A stretch of 64,000 nucleotides of DNA from Bacillus sp. J33 (GCF_000518885.1 NZ_JAEL01000005.1:1-64000); one strand, 5' to 3'. Numbered from the stretch's first letter, positions 49,432 through 58,011 are shown. A program made the numbers and translations. Notes: generated from the letters alone by a model not told the origin.

Positions 49432-49793
49432 CGTGCGAACATTTACTTTCATAAATGACCAGACTATATCTTCACCCTCTAATAATCTAGTAGGGGTCGG
49501 GCACTTCGGATTCACAATGCTGATGACCATTGTTTCACCTATGGATTTCATCATCATAGCTTTCGCCTTAGATGGTCTATCCTAGTCGTTGAACCTTCTC
49601 CACTCTTTCGAGACAGGAGCTTGGCTGCTGATTGCCCAATCTTTTCTTTTTTCAAACCTTCACGCCTGTCGTTTCCAACTACGTTGTGGCAAGAAAAGCT
49701 CTAAGGGGTTTCCAGCAATTCACCCGATTATTATCGCTAGCCGTTACCAGCTAGGACGACTGTGCTTGTTGCTGCTTATGCAGCTAAAGCATA
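49432..49793 (-). ncRNA. Group I intron 1 in hag
   Basis: This 362-nt intron lies between GAT (Asp of RIRDVD) and ATGGCG (MAKE), restoring the Bacillus flagellin sequence exactly. Core elements match intron 2: P2 CTAGCTGGTAACGGCTAG, GGGTGAATTGCTGGAAA, AATCAGCAGCCAAGCTCCTG, GAAGGTTCAACGACTA, GGGTGAAGATATAGTC, P9 CATTTA/TAAATG, and the end TTCGCACG. A short guide GUC could pair with exon GAU giving the required U-G at the splice site, but P1 is weak. Unspliced mRNA stops after DYALAA, giving a truncated flagellin. Confidence 0.88.
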
Positions 49794-50816
49794 ATCTACG
49801 TCACGGATACGAGATTCCGCAGCAGTTAGGTTTTCAGCTGATGTACCTAGGTTGTTGATTGTGTGTTCTAAGCGATTTTGGAATGCTCCTAACTTAGAAC
49901 GTTGTGCAGATACGCTTTCAATTGCTTTGTTAATAGCAGTAGTAGATGCTTGTGCACTTTGAGAACTAGTTACATCAATATCATCAACATTTAAAGCAGC
50001 AGCTCTCATATCACCAATACTAACATTCATTGTTTGTGATGAATTTGCACCAATCTGCAATGATAAAGAAGTATCCGTATTATCATATGAAGAAGTGGTT
50101 GCACTGAATGTAGCTTCATCTCCAACACTCATTGAAGCTCCAAGAGTCAAAGTAAACGCTCCAATAGCTTGTGTACCGCCAGCAGCAATATTAGTTGCAG
50201 AACCAGTAACACCTGCTTTATCTTCCCAACTTAAATCGTAGCCAGTTATAGCACCTGTACCATCCCTAACTATACCAGTAACCTTCACATTATAAGTATT
50301 ATCTTCACTAGTTCCAACCGTCGTAATAGCTACACTTGCAAATGAATCATCTTTGTTATCAAATGAAACAGATTCAGTAGTTGAACTTGTACCACTTAAA
50401 GCTCCATCAATTAATTTCTTAGTATTAAATTCAGTTGTATTACCAATACGATCGATCTCTTCAATTAATTGATCCATTTCTTTTTGTAATTCTTCACGAT
50501 CCGTATCAGTATTACTATCATTTGAAGATTGAACAGCTAGTTCACGCATACGTTGAAGAATATCGTGAGTTTCATTTAAGGCACCTTCTGCAGTTTGGAT
50601 TAAAGAAATACCATCTTGTGCATTTTTAGAAGCCATATCTAATCCACGAATTTGTCCACGCATTTTTTCAGAGATTGCTAAACCAGCAGCATCGTCACCA
50701 GCACGGTTAATACGAAGGCCTGAAGATAATTTTTCCATTGATTTTGATTGTGCACCATTTGCAGTTGATAACTGACGATAAGTATTTAGCGCCGCAATAT
50801 TATGATTAATTCTCAT
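49794..50816 (-). CDS. hag: Flagellin Hag, exon 1
   Basis: Hag is the filament subunit. Exon 1 encodes 341 residues from ATG 50816 (GGAGG upstream): the D0/D1 N-terminal helices (MRINHNIAALNTYRQLSTAN, LRINRAGDDAAGLAISEKMRGQIRGL, ELAVQSSNDSNTDTDREELQKEM), a Ser/Thr-rich central exposed region (about 160-270) and the start of the C-terminal helices (NKAIESVSAQRSKLGAFQNRLEHTINNL, ESRIRDVD). The remaining 37 residues are in exons 2 and 3, so a functional flagellin of about 378 residues requires splicing of intron 1. Confidence 0.95.
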
Positions 50817-50822
50817 TGTTTT

Positions 50823-50860
50823 GTTTCCTCCTTGAGTTATATGTCCCCACATCCATGTGG
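50823..50860 (-). promoter_or_regulatory. CsrA-binding hairpin and overlapping Shine-Dalgarno in the hag leader
   Basis: CCACATGGATGTGG (50860-50847 on the minus strand) forms a 6-bp stem presenting GG in the loop; ACATGGATGT is the CsrA high-affinity consensus. A second GGA lies in the Shine-Dalgarno CAAGGAGG (about 50834-50827). In B. subtilis CsrA represses hag translation through two such sites, relieved when FliW binds CsrA. Confidence 0.8.
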
Positions 50861-50917
50861 TTTGTCTGCTGAAGGCAGAAAAGTCGGCCGCCTTTTTGCT
50901 GTTCAGCTTCATTGGTT

Positions 50918-50944
50918 ATATCGACTTATTTTGACAGGAGTTTA
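50918..50944 (-). promoter_or_regulatory. Sigma-D promoter of hag
   Basis: TAAA (50944-50941), 15 nt, GTCGATAT (50925-50918) on the minus strand: sigma-D consensus with one -10 mismatch, giving a leader of about 95 nt that contains the CsrA hairpin. Confidence 0.85.
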
Positions 50945-50962
50945 ATGGTTTGGAAAAAATTT

Positions 50963-51193
50963 TTATTTCTTTTTAAAAAAATTGCTTAGGCTGTCGAACG
51001 CACATGCATCTGTTTGTGTTGCCTGGCTGTTTTCCTGCTGAATGGATAAGTAGATTTCTTTCCTATGTATGTCGACATTTTTCGGAGCGCTGATACCCAG
51101 TTTTACCTGGTCTCCTTCAATGGAGAGAACAGAGATTTCAATATTGTCTCCGATCATAATCGATTCTTTAAGTCTCCTGGTAAGTACAAGCAT
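50963..51193 (-). CDS. csrA: CsrA, translational regulator of flagellin
   Basis: The 76-residue CsrA begins [20 protein letters not shown] and has [19 protein letters not shown], the RNA-binding beta-strand and the conserved helix. It blocks the hag ribosome binding site until FliW sequesters it. The start overlaps the fliW stop (TAATG), so the partners are made together. The C-terminal extension ([20 protein letters not shown]) fits the longer Bacillus forms. Confidence 0.95.
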   Translation of the reverse strand: MLVLTRRLKESIMIGDNIEISVLSIEGDQVKLGISAPKNVDIHRKEIYLSIQQENSQATQTDACAFDSLSNFFKKK

Positions 51194-51633
51194 TATTTCT
51201 CCCCCTGTTCTTGAGGAGTCACGATTTTGTGTTTTGTCCCGTAGGTAGAGCCATTAAGAATGACCTGTTTCCCAAGCTTTTTTGTCTGATTGATGATTAA
51301 CGGTGCCTGCAGGTTGGCTGTTGTTTCTTGGAATGGTTCTTTTACTGTTAAGATTGCAAAGGCAGCCACGTCTTTTTCCGATTGAATCTCTAATTTCTCT
51401 AGCGTCTCTTCCGGCAGATCAAATTCATACTGCGGAAAAACAACAAACGGATCAGTCATTATGAAAGCTACTTCAATTGTTTTAACTGACTGAAGGACAA
51501 AAAGATCCGTTCCTTCAAGAGGCAGAATATAAAACTCCTTTTCATCTAAAAACCCAGGTATCCCAAATGGAAACTTAATAATATCTTCTTTTTTTATTTC
51601 CTGCTCACCATGAAACTTCGTTTGTATATTCAT
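51193..51633 (-). CDS. fliW: FliW, flagellar assembly factor and CsrA antagonist
   Basis: The 146-residue protein has the FliW pattern: [76 protein letters not shown]. FliW binds either flagellin or CsrA and so couples filament growth to hag translation. It lies between yviE and csrA as in B. subtilis. Confidence 0.94.
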   Translation of the reverse strand: MNIQTKFHGEQEIKKEDIIKFPFGIPGFLDEKEFYILPLEGTDLFVLQSVKTIEVAFIMTDPFVVFPQYEFDLPEETLEKLEIQSEKDVAAFAILTVKEPFQETTANLQAPLIINQTKKLGKQVILNGSTYGTKHKIVTPQEQGEK

Positions 51634-51648
51634 TTTTTCACCACTTTG

Positions 51649-52212
51649 CTAAATTGTTAAGTTTATAAAATCAATGCTTAATCTATTTTTCTCAATAATC
51701 TCTATGCTGACTTTACCAGGTGTGTAATGGTGAATCGGCTTTCTTATCTCAACATCTATTTTCGGTTTTTGCGGCTGGGCCTCAATGTTCACCTTTGCTG
51801 GTTCGTATTGGATCTTTACACTATTGTGGGATGGAATCCAGCCAATGTTGAACTGCTTTGGCGGGCCTTCGCTGTTTTCTTTGGCTTGATAGGAGATTGG
51901 ATTGCCGCCGTTTTCGATTTTCATGAGCTCCGTTCCCTGGCTTGCTCTTCTTTCAAGTCCTTTTAACCAATCCTGGTATCCGTTTTGCGCGAACTCTTCT
52001 ACTCTTTTACGGATGCTTTTTAAATCGACGTCCTCTCGAGCTTTTGTTTGGTCGATTGTCAGTTTTCCCGGGATTGTTTCAATTTCCAGAATGGCTTTCG
52101 GCTGCTGGATGGATTGGATGGCAGGAGGCTGTTTGATTTCCTGCACTGGTTTTTCAATCTTTAATCCCATCCGGATAAAATTGGACTCCAGCCTGATTTG
52201 GAACACGTTCAT
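51649..52212 (-). CDS. yviE: YviE-like DUF6470 protein
   Basis: The 187-residue protein starts at ATG 52212 (GAGGTGA upstream). It is rich in Pro, Ile and Lys with repeated short strands (IEKPVQEIKQPPAIQ, KPKIDVEIRKPIHH) and a helical middle (RKRVEEFAQNGYQDWLKGLERRASQG). YviE lies in the flgL-yviE-fliW segment of Bacillus genomes; its function is not established. The call is by conserved position and overall composition. Confidence 0.8.
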   Translation of the reverse strand: MNVFQIRLESNFIRMGLKIEKPVQEIKQPPAIQSIQQPKAILEIETIPGKLTIDQTKAREDVDLKSIRKRVEEFAQNGYQDWLKGLERRASQGTELMKIENGGNPISYQAKENSEGPPKQFNIGWIPSHNSVKIQYEPAKVNIEAQPQKPKIDVEIRKPIHHYTPGKVSIEIIEKNRLSIDFINLTI

Positions 52213-52234
52213 GTTAGTCACCTCGTTTATGAAA

Positions 52235-52261
52235 AAAAGCTATCACCTATGGATAGCTTTT
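52235..52261 (-). terminator. Hairpin between flgL and yviE
   Basis: AAAAGCTATC (52235-52244) pairs with GATAGCTTTT (52252-52261), with T residues following on the minus strand. It ends the flgM-to-flgL transcript at least partly. Confidence 0.75.
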
Positions 52262-52266
52262 CATTA

Positions 52267-53130
52267 TTACCTTAAAAAGTCAGTCAGGGTTGGCTGAATA
52301 ATTCTTGCCCCGACACTAAGCGCAGCACGGTGGACGCTTTCCTGGGTGGTGAGCTCAATGATCGCTCTTTCCATATCAATGTCTTCATTATCAGATAGAA
52401 TTCTGGTCGAGAAGACTTCCTGCTGGGAAAGGCGGTCCTCCATGAGGTCGACACGGTTTTGCTTAGCGCCGATCAGAGCCCGTGCTGACAGGAATTCATC
52501 AATATTGTCATCAATAGTTTGAAGCATATCTCCCATGGCAGGATCATTCGTTTCAAGCGCAGTGATTAGCTTCTGAATATCTCCGTCAGGAGCAAGCATA
52601 TCTCCAAACAGCTTGGAACCCTCTGTATTCACCTGAATTTTGATGCCTGAGAACACTTCAAGTTCAATACTTCCGTTCGCAAAAGTTTCTGATTCAGATG
52701 GCCTTGCATTTGTCTGATTGCCGTTAAAAATATATTTTCCGCCAACCTGTGTATCCCCGATATTTATCAGGTGCTCTTTCAGCTGCTTAACCTCTTCAGC
52801 AATCGATTTCCGCTGATCTCCTTCAAGCGTGCCATTGCTGGCCTGAACCGTAAGCTCACGGATCCTCTGCAGGGCAAGCACACCTTTATCCAATGCATCA
52901 TCCGTACTGTCGATCCAGTTTCTCACTTCCCCGATGTTGCGGGTATATTGCTGAATACGGTTTAAATCTGTCCGATAATTCATGCCCATCATCGCCGCAA
53001 CCGGATCATCGGATGGTTTCGTAAATTTCTTTTGGGCTGCAATTTGGTCCTGAAGCTTATCCAGCCTGCTATAGCTGTTGCTTAGATTCCGCAGCATGTT
53101 ATTGGAAAGCATTGATTGCGTTACGCGCAT
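52267..53130 (-). CDS. flgL: Flagellar hook-filament junction protein FlgL
   Basis: FlgL (HAP3) joins the hook to the filament. The 287-residue protein has a flagellin-like N-terminus (MRVTQSMLSNNMLRNLSNSY, LDKLQDQIAAQKKFTKPSDDPVAAMMGM) and C-terminus (DMERAIIELTTQESVHRAALSVGARIIQPTLTDFL). It follows flgK by 13 nt. Confidence 0.94.
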   Translation of the reverse strand: MRVTQSMLSNNMLRNLSNSYSRLDKLQDQIAAQKKFTKPSDDPVAAMMGMNYRTDLNRIQQYTRNIGEVRNWIDSTDDALDKGVLALQRIRELTVQASNGTLEGDQRKSIAEEVKQLKEHLINIGDTQVGGKYIFNGNQTNARPSESETFANGSIELEVFSGIKIQVNTEGSKLFGDMLAPDGDIQKLITALETNDPAMGDMLQTIDDNIDEFLSARALIGAKQNRVDLMEDRLSQQEVFSTRILSDNEDIDMERAIIELTTQESVHRAALSVGARIIQPTLTDFLR

Positions 53131-53143
53131 ATTAATTCACCGC

Positions 53144-54703
53144 CTATCTGCCTACAACGCCCATGCCGTTGATGATTTTATCGAGCATTTCATCGACAAC
53201 TGTTATATTGCGGGCCGATGCATTGTATGCATGTTGGAATTTAATCATATTGGTCATTTCTTCATCTAATGACACAGCACTGACCGATTGCCTGTTCTGT
53301 TCGACCGAATCTGCGAGAATCGAAGAGTTTTTCAAATCCTTCTTGGCACTTTGGGAGTCGACTCCCATACGGCCAATGATTCCTGAGTAATATGAATCAA
53401 GATTCCCGCTTAATGTAGCTTTTTCTTCATCGGAAAGTGAAGAATAGTCACTAAAGCTTTTTTTTCGCAGATCCGCCAATTCCTGTGCATTGGCGTTATC
53501 TCCCGAAGCACCGCTCGTTTTGCCTGCAGCGATTTTAGAAGAGTCATCCAATATTACCTGATTCACTTTAATCGATTGAGCCGCATTTCCGGGTGTAAAC
53601 TGGAAGAAGTCCAGCCCAGATGGAGCATTAGCTCCCAGAGAATACCCATTTTTGTGAATTTCATTAAACTCCTTGGCAAAAGCCTCTGCCATTCTATTCA
53701 GCTTGTCCAGCATTTCTGGATAGATTCCTTTAGAGCCGCCTTCCGCCTCATATCCAAAGCTTTTTATCAGTCCGGCAAGCCCTCCTGAGAGATTGCTGAA
53801 ATCCGGGATTGTATTCTCTCCAATTTTCAATCCCGATACCAGCCCGCTGTCAGGGTTCTTTTCGAGTTCCAGTTTGCTAATGCCCGCGATACCTGACTCT
53901 TTGGTTACAGATACCAGGCTAATAGGGGGATTGAACGACTTTCCATCCTGCTGGACGATTTCAATATTATATAATCCCTCTGCAATTTTTTTGGCGTTGC
54001 CGTAGTCATTAGGAACAACTTTTGAAACCTTCACATTCACAAGGCTTGATAGACTATCGACAAGCATATCGCGCTCATCGTATAAATCATTCGGAAGATA
54101 GCCATGCGGCTCAACCGCAGCAATTTGCTTGTTGAGATGATCTATCTGTTCCACAATCGCGTTTATTTCTTCTACTTTCACTTCAGCCTGGCTGCCGATA
54201 TCGTCCTGCACCCTTGTCAGCGAGTTATAATAATAATTTAAAGTGTCAGCAACCATTTGGCCGGATGCTGCGACAACATCCCGGGCACCGGTGTTTTCAG
54301 TATGGCTTGATAGATCCTGAAGAGCATTCCAGAACTTCTCGAGCGTGCTATGCAGTCCGCTTTCGGATGGTTCATTCATGATCTCTTCCATCTTGGTAAG
54401 AGATTCACTCAGGGATCCGTAGTACCCCATTTTGGTGTTCTCTGTCCTGAATTGGACATCTAAAAAGGATTCTCTTATGCGCTGCACGCTCCCTGCCTCA
54501 ACCCCTGTACCCATTTGCCCTGGAAGCTGGGGGCGGTTCATGCCCACTGAGGGGTATGGTGTTGTCTGGGCAAAATTAATCCGCTGCCGCGAATAGCCTG
54601 GTGTGTTTGCATTTGAAATATTATGTCCGGTTGTATATAAGGCGCTTTGCTGGGTGAACATGCCGCGGCGGGCTGTTTCAAGTCCCATAAAGGTTGAACG
54701 CAT
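53144..54703 (-). CDS. flgK: Flagellar hook-associated protein FlgK
   Basis: FlgK (HAP1) sits between hook and FlgL. The 519-residue protein begins with the rod/hook-family motif (LETARRGMFTQQSALYTTGHNISNANTPGYSRQRI) and ends in the conserved VSLDEEMTNMIKFQHAYNASARNITVVDEMLDKIINGMGVVGR. Length is normal for Bacillus. Confidence 0.95.
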   Translation of the reverse strand: MRSTFMGLETARRGMFTQQSALYTTGHNISNANTPGYSRQRINFAQTTPYPSVGMNRPQLPGQMGTGVEAGSVQRIRESFLDVQFRTENTKMGYYGSLSESLTKMEEIMNEPSESGLHSTLEKFWNALQDLSSHTENTGARDVVAASGQMVADTLNYYYNSLTRVQDDIGSQAEVKVEEINAIVEQIDHLNKQIAAVEPHGYLPNDLYDERDMLVDSLSSLVNVKVSKVVPNDYGNAKKIAEGLYNIEIVQQDGKSFNPPISLVSVTKESGIAGISKLELEKNPDSGLVSGLKIGENTIPDFSNLSGGLAGLIKSFGYEAEGGSKGIYPEMLDKLNRMAEAFAKEFNEIHKNGYSLGANAPSGLDFFQFTPGNAAQSIKVNQVILDDSSKIAAGKTSGASGDNANAQELADLRKKSFSDYSSLSDEEKATLSGNLDSYYSGIIGRMGVDSQSAKKDLKNSSILADSVEQNRQSVSAVSLDEEMTNMIKFQHAYNASARNITVVDEMLDKIINGMGVVGR

Positions 54704-54721
54704 GTTTGTTCCTCCGTTCTG

Positions 54722-55204
54722 CTACACTTTCGAATTAAAAATCCCCTGGGCGTTCTTATTAGCTCTACGTTTTCCTGCCGGCGGGCCGTAGTTTATGTTT
54801 TCCGGCTGCGGCCTTAAAAGATTCATAGAGACATTGACAAACTGCAGGGAATGATGGACAAGCTGCTGGTTCAAGTAATTTTGTTCCTTTAGTTCAAACA
54901 CCAGCTCAGTCAGCTCATTTGCAATTGCCTCGAGCTTGAGCCTTTCCGCCTGCGGCATAACAGCTAGGCAAGCTGAAACGGTAGGCGCTTCCACTCCAGG
55001 AGCAATGATCTCTGCTGCCTTCTGCCTTTCCATTTCCATCCGATTGATTGCAGCAATATGAGTCTGCTCATCTTTTAGCATTTGGTTTAGGGCGTCCATG
55101 TCGCCGTTCTTGATGATATCGGTTTTTCTCACTGCAAGCTCATAAAGGCTTTTATGCAGCTTGAGCAGCTTTTCCATAGCGGCAATTAGTGCTTTGGCGG
55201 ACAT
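54722..55204 (-). CDS. flgN: FlgN-type flagellar chaperone (YvyG)
   Basis: The 160-residue helical protein (MSAKALIAAMEKLLKLHKSLYELAVRKTDIIKNGDMDALNQMLKDEQ) is the FlgN-family chaperone for FlgK and FlgL. It sits between flgM and flgK, 18 nt before flgK, as in B. subtilis. The start is preceded by GGAGGG. Confidence 0.9.
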   Translation of the reverse strand: MSAKALIAAMEKLLKLHKSLYELAVRKTDIIKNGDMDALNQMLKDEQTHIAAINRMEMERQKAAEIIAPGVEAPTVSACLAVMPQAERLKLEAIANELTELVFELKEQNYLNQQLVHHSLQFVNVSMNLLRPQPENINYGPPAGKRRANKNAQGIFNSKV

Positions 55205-55265
55205 GCCGATCCCTCCTTTTTTGAATAGGGGGTGCTAAACTCGGTCCCCCTGAATTGTGGTTTAA

Positions 55266-55532
55266 TCATTGCTTTTTATAAAAATTGGCTAAGCTTTTCG
55301 CCACTTCCTTAGGATTGATTTTATAGGTGCCGTTCTCCACCTGGACCTTGAGCTCTTCTACCTTTGCTCTGCGGTTTTCTGACAGCTGGGAGACCTGCTG
55401 CAGTTCCTTTGCAGTTGAGCTGATTTCAACTTTATCTGCAGCTGCTTTGGCTGGCTTTCCTGCGCTTTCCATTTTTTTCATCTGGCGTTTATATGGATTC
55501 ACACCTGAAGGTCCAAAGTTATTGATTTTCAT
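55266..55532 (-). CDS. flgM: Anti-sigma-D factor FlgM
   Basis: FlgM holds sigma-D inactive until hook completion. The 88-residue protein has a disordered basic N-terminus (MKINNFGPSGVNPYKRQMKK) and the conserved sigma-binding C-terminus (DKVEISSTAKELQQ, RRAKVEELKVQVENGTYKINPKEVAKSLANF). It is preceded by its own perfect sigma-D promoter, a feedback loop. Confidence 0.94.
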   Translation of the reverse strand: MKINNFGPSGVNPYKRQMKKMESAGKPAKAAADKVEISSTAKELQQVSQLSENRRAKVEELKVQVENGTYKINPKEVAKSLANFYKKQ

Positions 55533-55576
55533 GGCTTTCCCTCACTTTCCATTCCGGTCGGTTTCATCTATATCTA

Positions 55577-55603
55577 TTATCGGCTAATCAATTCGTTTCT
55601 TTA
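55577..55603 (-). promoter_or_regulatory. Sigma-D promoter of flgM-flgN-flgK-flgL
   Basis: TAAA (55603-55600), 15 nt, GCCGATAA (55584-55577) on the minus strand, a perfect sigma-D match about 45 nt before flgM. Confidence 0.88.
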
Positions 55604-55686
55604 AATACTAATTTATGTTTGGCAAAAAATACATCTAAACGCCTAAATACGCTCCAAAGAAAAAGCCATGCGCACCTGCCCATAGC

Positions 55687-56118
55687 TTAAAAATGCCTCT
55701 TTATTTTTTCATCAACGGCAAAATAGGTATTTTGCCTCTCTCTTTTTCTCAATTCCTTTTTCCGCTCTTCCTCTGCTGTGTGCTGCTGGAGATCATTCCT
55801 CAAAGCCTCTGCACATTCCCCGCATATCTTTCCTTCCCGGATGCTTGAACCGCATTTTTCGCAAGGATAGCCGAGATTCGGAAAGTGCGCGAGCTTGAGT
55901 CTGCCAGTTTTAATGAATTTTATAATCAGCGCTTCTTCCACTCCGGTTGCATCCACAACTTCATGCATTTTTGCTGTCCGGTTTTCCCGCTTGCGGATGA
56001 ACTGGTAAACTGTTTCGTAAGCCTTTTCTTCTTCCTTCCAGCAGTTCTGGCATACGTCTCTGAACTGGTTCCTTACATATATTTCATTGCATTTCGGGCA
56101 GTTTGATAGCTCAGCCAT
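55687..56118 (-). CDS. yvyF: YvyF-type flagellar-operon zinc-finger protein
   Basis: The 143-residue protein has an N-terminal CPKCNEIYVRNQFRDVCQNC zinc finger, a middle winged-helix-like segment (HEVVDATGVEEALIIKFIKTGRLKLAHFPNLGYPC) and a second Cys cluster (CEKCGSSIREGKICGEC), then a charged tail. YvyF members sit between comFC and flgM and may regulate flagellar genes. Confidence 0.9.
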   Translation of the reverse strand: MAELSNCPKCNEIYVRNQFRDVCQNCWKEEEKAYETVYQFIRKRENRTAKMHEVVDATGVEEALIIKFIKTGRLKLAHFPNLGYPCEKCGSSIREGKICGECAEALRNDLQQHTAEEERKKELRKRERQNTYFAVDEKIKRHF

Positions 56119-56150
56119 TACTGCTCCTCCTCTTTCAATTCATTACTTAT

Positions 56151-56816
56151 TTAGCCCCTTGCAATAGTAAAAGAGCTTACAGACTCAGCGCCGGCCTTCT
56201 TAAGAAGTTTTGCAGCATGGTGAAGCGTTGAGCCGGTAGTATATATATCGTCAAGGATGAGGATTTTTTTATTCTTGATTTTATCAGGGGCTGTAATTTG
56301 AAATACCTGTGGAATGTGAATCCTTTCAGACCTGGACTTTTTCGATTGTTTTTCGGTGTGGGATCTGATTAGCAGAGACTCTGAGTGCAAGCCCATTGCA
56401 TGAACGATAGCATCTGACTGGTTAAATCCCCGTTCGTAAAGGCGTTCTTCACTTAGTGGAATAGAGGTAAGGAGGTCATAGCGGATTGAATTCAGTTTGG
56501 CCCTCAGCAAACTGGCAAATGCATATGCGAGAATATAATCTCCGCGAAACTTATAGCGGGCCATTGCTTCTTTGCAAAAATCATTATAAATAACTATTGA
56601 GCGGTTCCTCTCAAGGCAGCCTGTCCATTGGGGGTCCCTCTCCCAGCGCAGGCAATCAAAACAGAGATTATCCTGCTTATACTCTGTATCCACAAGAGGA
56701 CGATCACATTTTTCACATGTTTCACCTTCAATAAATGTAAACCTGCTCTGGCACATATTACATAAATACTGTGGTTCCTGTTTTGAAAACAAATAATTCC
56801 AGCCTATAATCGGCAT
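56151..56816 (-). CDS. comFC: ComFC competence protein (phosphoribosyltransferase-like)
   Basis: ComFC is needed for handling incoming single-stranded DNA during transformation, probably with ComFA. The 221-residue protein has a zinc finger (CNMCQSRFTFIEGETCEKC, CFDCLRWERD) and a phosphoribosyltransferase domain with the PRPP loop ILILDDIYTTGSTLHHAAKLLKKAG. It looks intact although its partner gene comFA is interrupted. Confidence 0.93.
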   Translation of the reverse strand: MPIIGWNYLFSKQEPQYLCNMCQSRFTFIEGETCEKCDRPLVDTEYKQDNLCFDCLRWERDPQWTGCLERNRSIVIYNDFCKEAMARYKFRGDYILAYAFASLLRAKLNSIRYDLLTSIPLSEERLYERGFNQSDAIVHAMGLHSESLLIRSHTEKQSKKSRSERIHIPQVFQITAPDKIKNKKILILDDIYTTGSTLHHAAKLLKKAGAESVSSFTIARG

Positions 56817-56841
56817 GATTTCTTCATGACAAATGAAACAA

Positions 56842-57801
56842 TTAATAATCGATCAGTCCTTTCTTTCTCGCTTCTTCGTTCATTTTGAGGATTTGTTTGC
56901 GGGCTTTAACCATGCTTTCGGTTTTGCCGTAATGAAAAAAGGTAATGTCTCCGCCCGGGAATTGTGCACTCCTGCCGACCCTGCCGGCAATTTGAACAAG
57001 GGCGCTTTCTGTAAAAATACGATCCTCTGCCCCCAGGACAGCTACGTCTACATTTGGGAACGTGACGCCCCTTTCCAGGATGGTGGTGGTTAAGAGTATA
57101 GGAATCTCTTTGTCCCGCATTTTTTGGACTTTGCTTTTTCGGTCTGGGTCTTCCGCGTGGACAAATTCGGTTTTTGGGTCAAGTTTACGGAGGATGGCGA
57201 GGACTTTTTCCATTTTATCGATTTTGGGGAAGAAGAGCAGGCACTGCTTTTGAGCGTCAAAACGCTTTTTGATCCATTGGGTCACTGGCGGCGGTAGCTT
57301 GTCCTTCCTGAGTGCCTTCTCCCAGTTGCCGCACCATTTGAAGGTTGGTACAGGCAAAGGATGGCGGTGATACCTGGCAGGAATGGTAACATACTCTCTT
57401 TTCCTGTTCCGGCATTCATTCTGCCATCTTTGATTGGGGGTTGCGGTGAGATAAATCATCGAAGAGATGTCTTTGCGGGATTGGCGGACAGCGTGCTGAA
57501 GGCTTTCATCAGCAGTATATGGGAAGGCGTCTACTTCGTCCAAAATAACGGTATCAAAGGCTTTGTAAAAACGGAGGAGCTGATGAGTAGTGGCGATTGT
57601 CAGGGGCGCCTGAAGATGGCGGTCTTCGCTTCCGCCGTACAGGACAGCAGCGGGGACGTCTGGAAAGACGGATTTCAATCGCGGACCTAGCTCAAGGACA
57701 ACATCTGTCCGTGGTGTGGCGATACAGACTCTTTTTCCCGCAGCCAATGCTATATTTATTCCTTCGAATAGGACCTCGGTTTTGCCTGCACCGCAAGTAG
57801 C
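56842..57801 (-). pseudogene. comFA: comFA 3' part, interrupted by an integrated element
   Basis: ComFA is the DEAD-type ATPase that helps pull DNA through the competence pore; it is normally about 450-460 residues. Here only the part from CGAGKTEVLFEGI (Walker A, at 57795 downward) to the C-terminus remains: VILDEVDAF Walker B, TATPNQRW, LQIAGRVGRSAQFP. Upstream of ACT TGC GGT the frame meets TAA at about 57805 and the sequence turns into the element end. The N-terminal zinc-finger region is absent from the window and probably lies beyond the element. Competence should be off while the element is in place. Confidence 0.85.
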
Positions 57802-57832
57802 TAGTTATGAATACTAAAAAAATTCATAACTA
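57802..57832. other. Element end / attachment-site candidate
   Basis: TAGTTATGAAT (57802-57812) and ATTCATAACTA (57822-57832) form a perfect 11-bp inverted repeat around a 9-bp AT-rich centre, exactly at the point where comFA similarity stops. The layout resembles the core site of a tyrosine recombinase. There is no T run that would make it a terminator. No integrase gene is in the window. Confidence 0.6.
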
Positions 57833-57852
57833 AAAACAAAAGAGCACAGCGT

Positions 57853-57990
57853 GTATAAGAAGTGCTACCAACACTCTTATACCGTCCGCCTACTCTCATT
57901 AGGCAAACACTTTGCTGTACCCTTAGGTGTAGTTTATTACATTATGGGTTTCTTTAGCAACGGTTTGCTTACCTGGCCGTTGCTTTTTTG
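57853..57990 (+). promoter_or_regulatory. Structured leader with terminator before the element's first gene
   Basis: GTATAAG-A-AGTG (57853-57864) pairs with CACT-CTTATAC (57872-57882), an 11-bp stem with one bulge. Further on GCAACGG (57957-57963) pairs with CCGTTGC (57977-57983) followed by TTTTTT, a terminator 22 nt before the ATG at 58012. A 22-codon ORF starting at 57944 overlaps the terminator and could be a leader peptide. The design suggests attenuation or antisense control. Confidence 0.5.
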
Positions 57991-58011
57991 TTTCCAAGGG
58001 GAGACATATTA

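Noticed and set aside
49318-49557. 79-codon minus-strand ORF ending in a flagellin tail, as a separate flagellin gene
   Set aside because: Its first 42 codons are the 3' part of group I intron 1 (including GATATAGTC); only the last part is exon 2.
57802-57832. Inverted repeat as a transcription terminator of comFA or the element
   Set aside because: The stem is AT-rich, has no T run on either strand, and sits exactly at the break in comFA, so an attachment-site role fits better.
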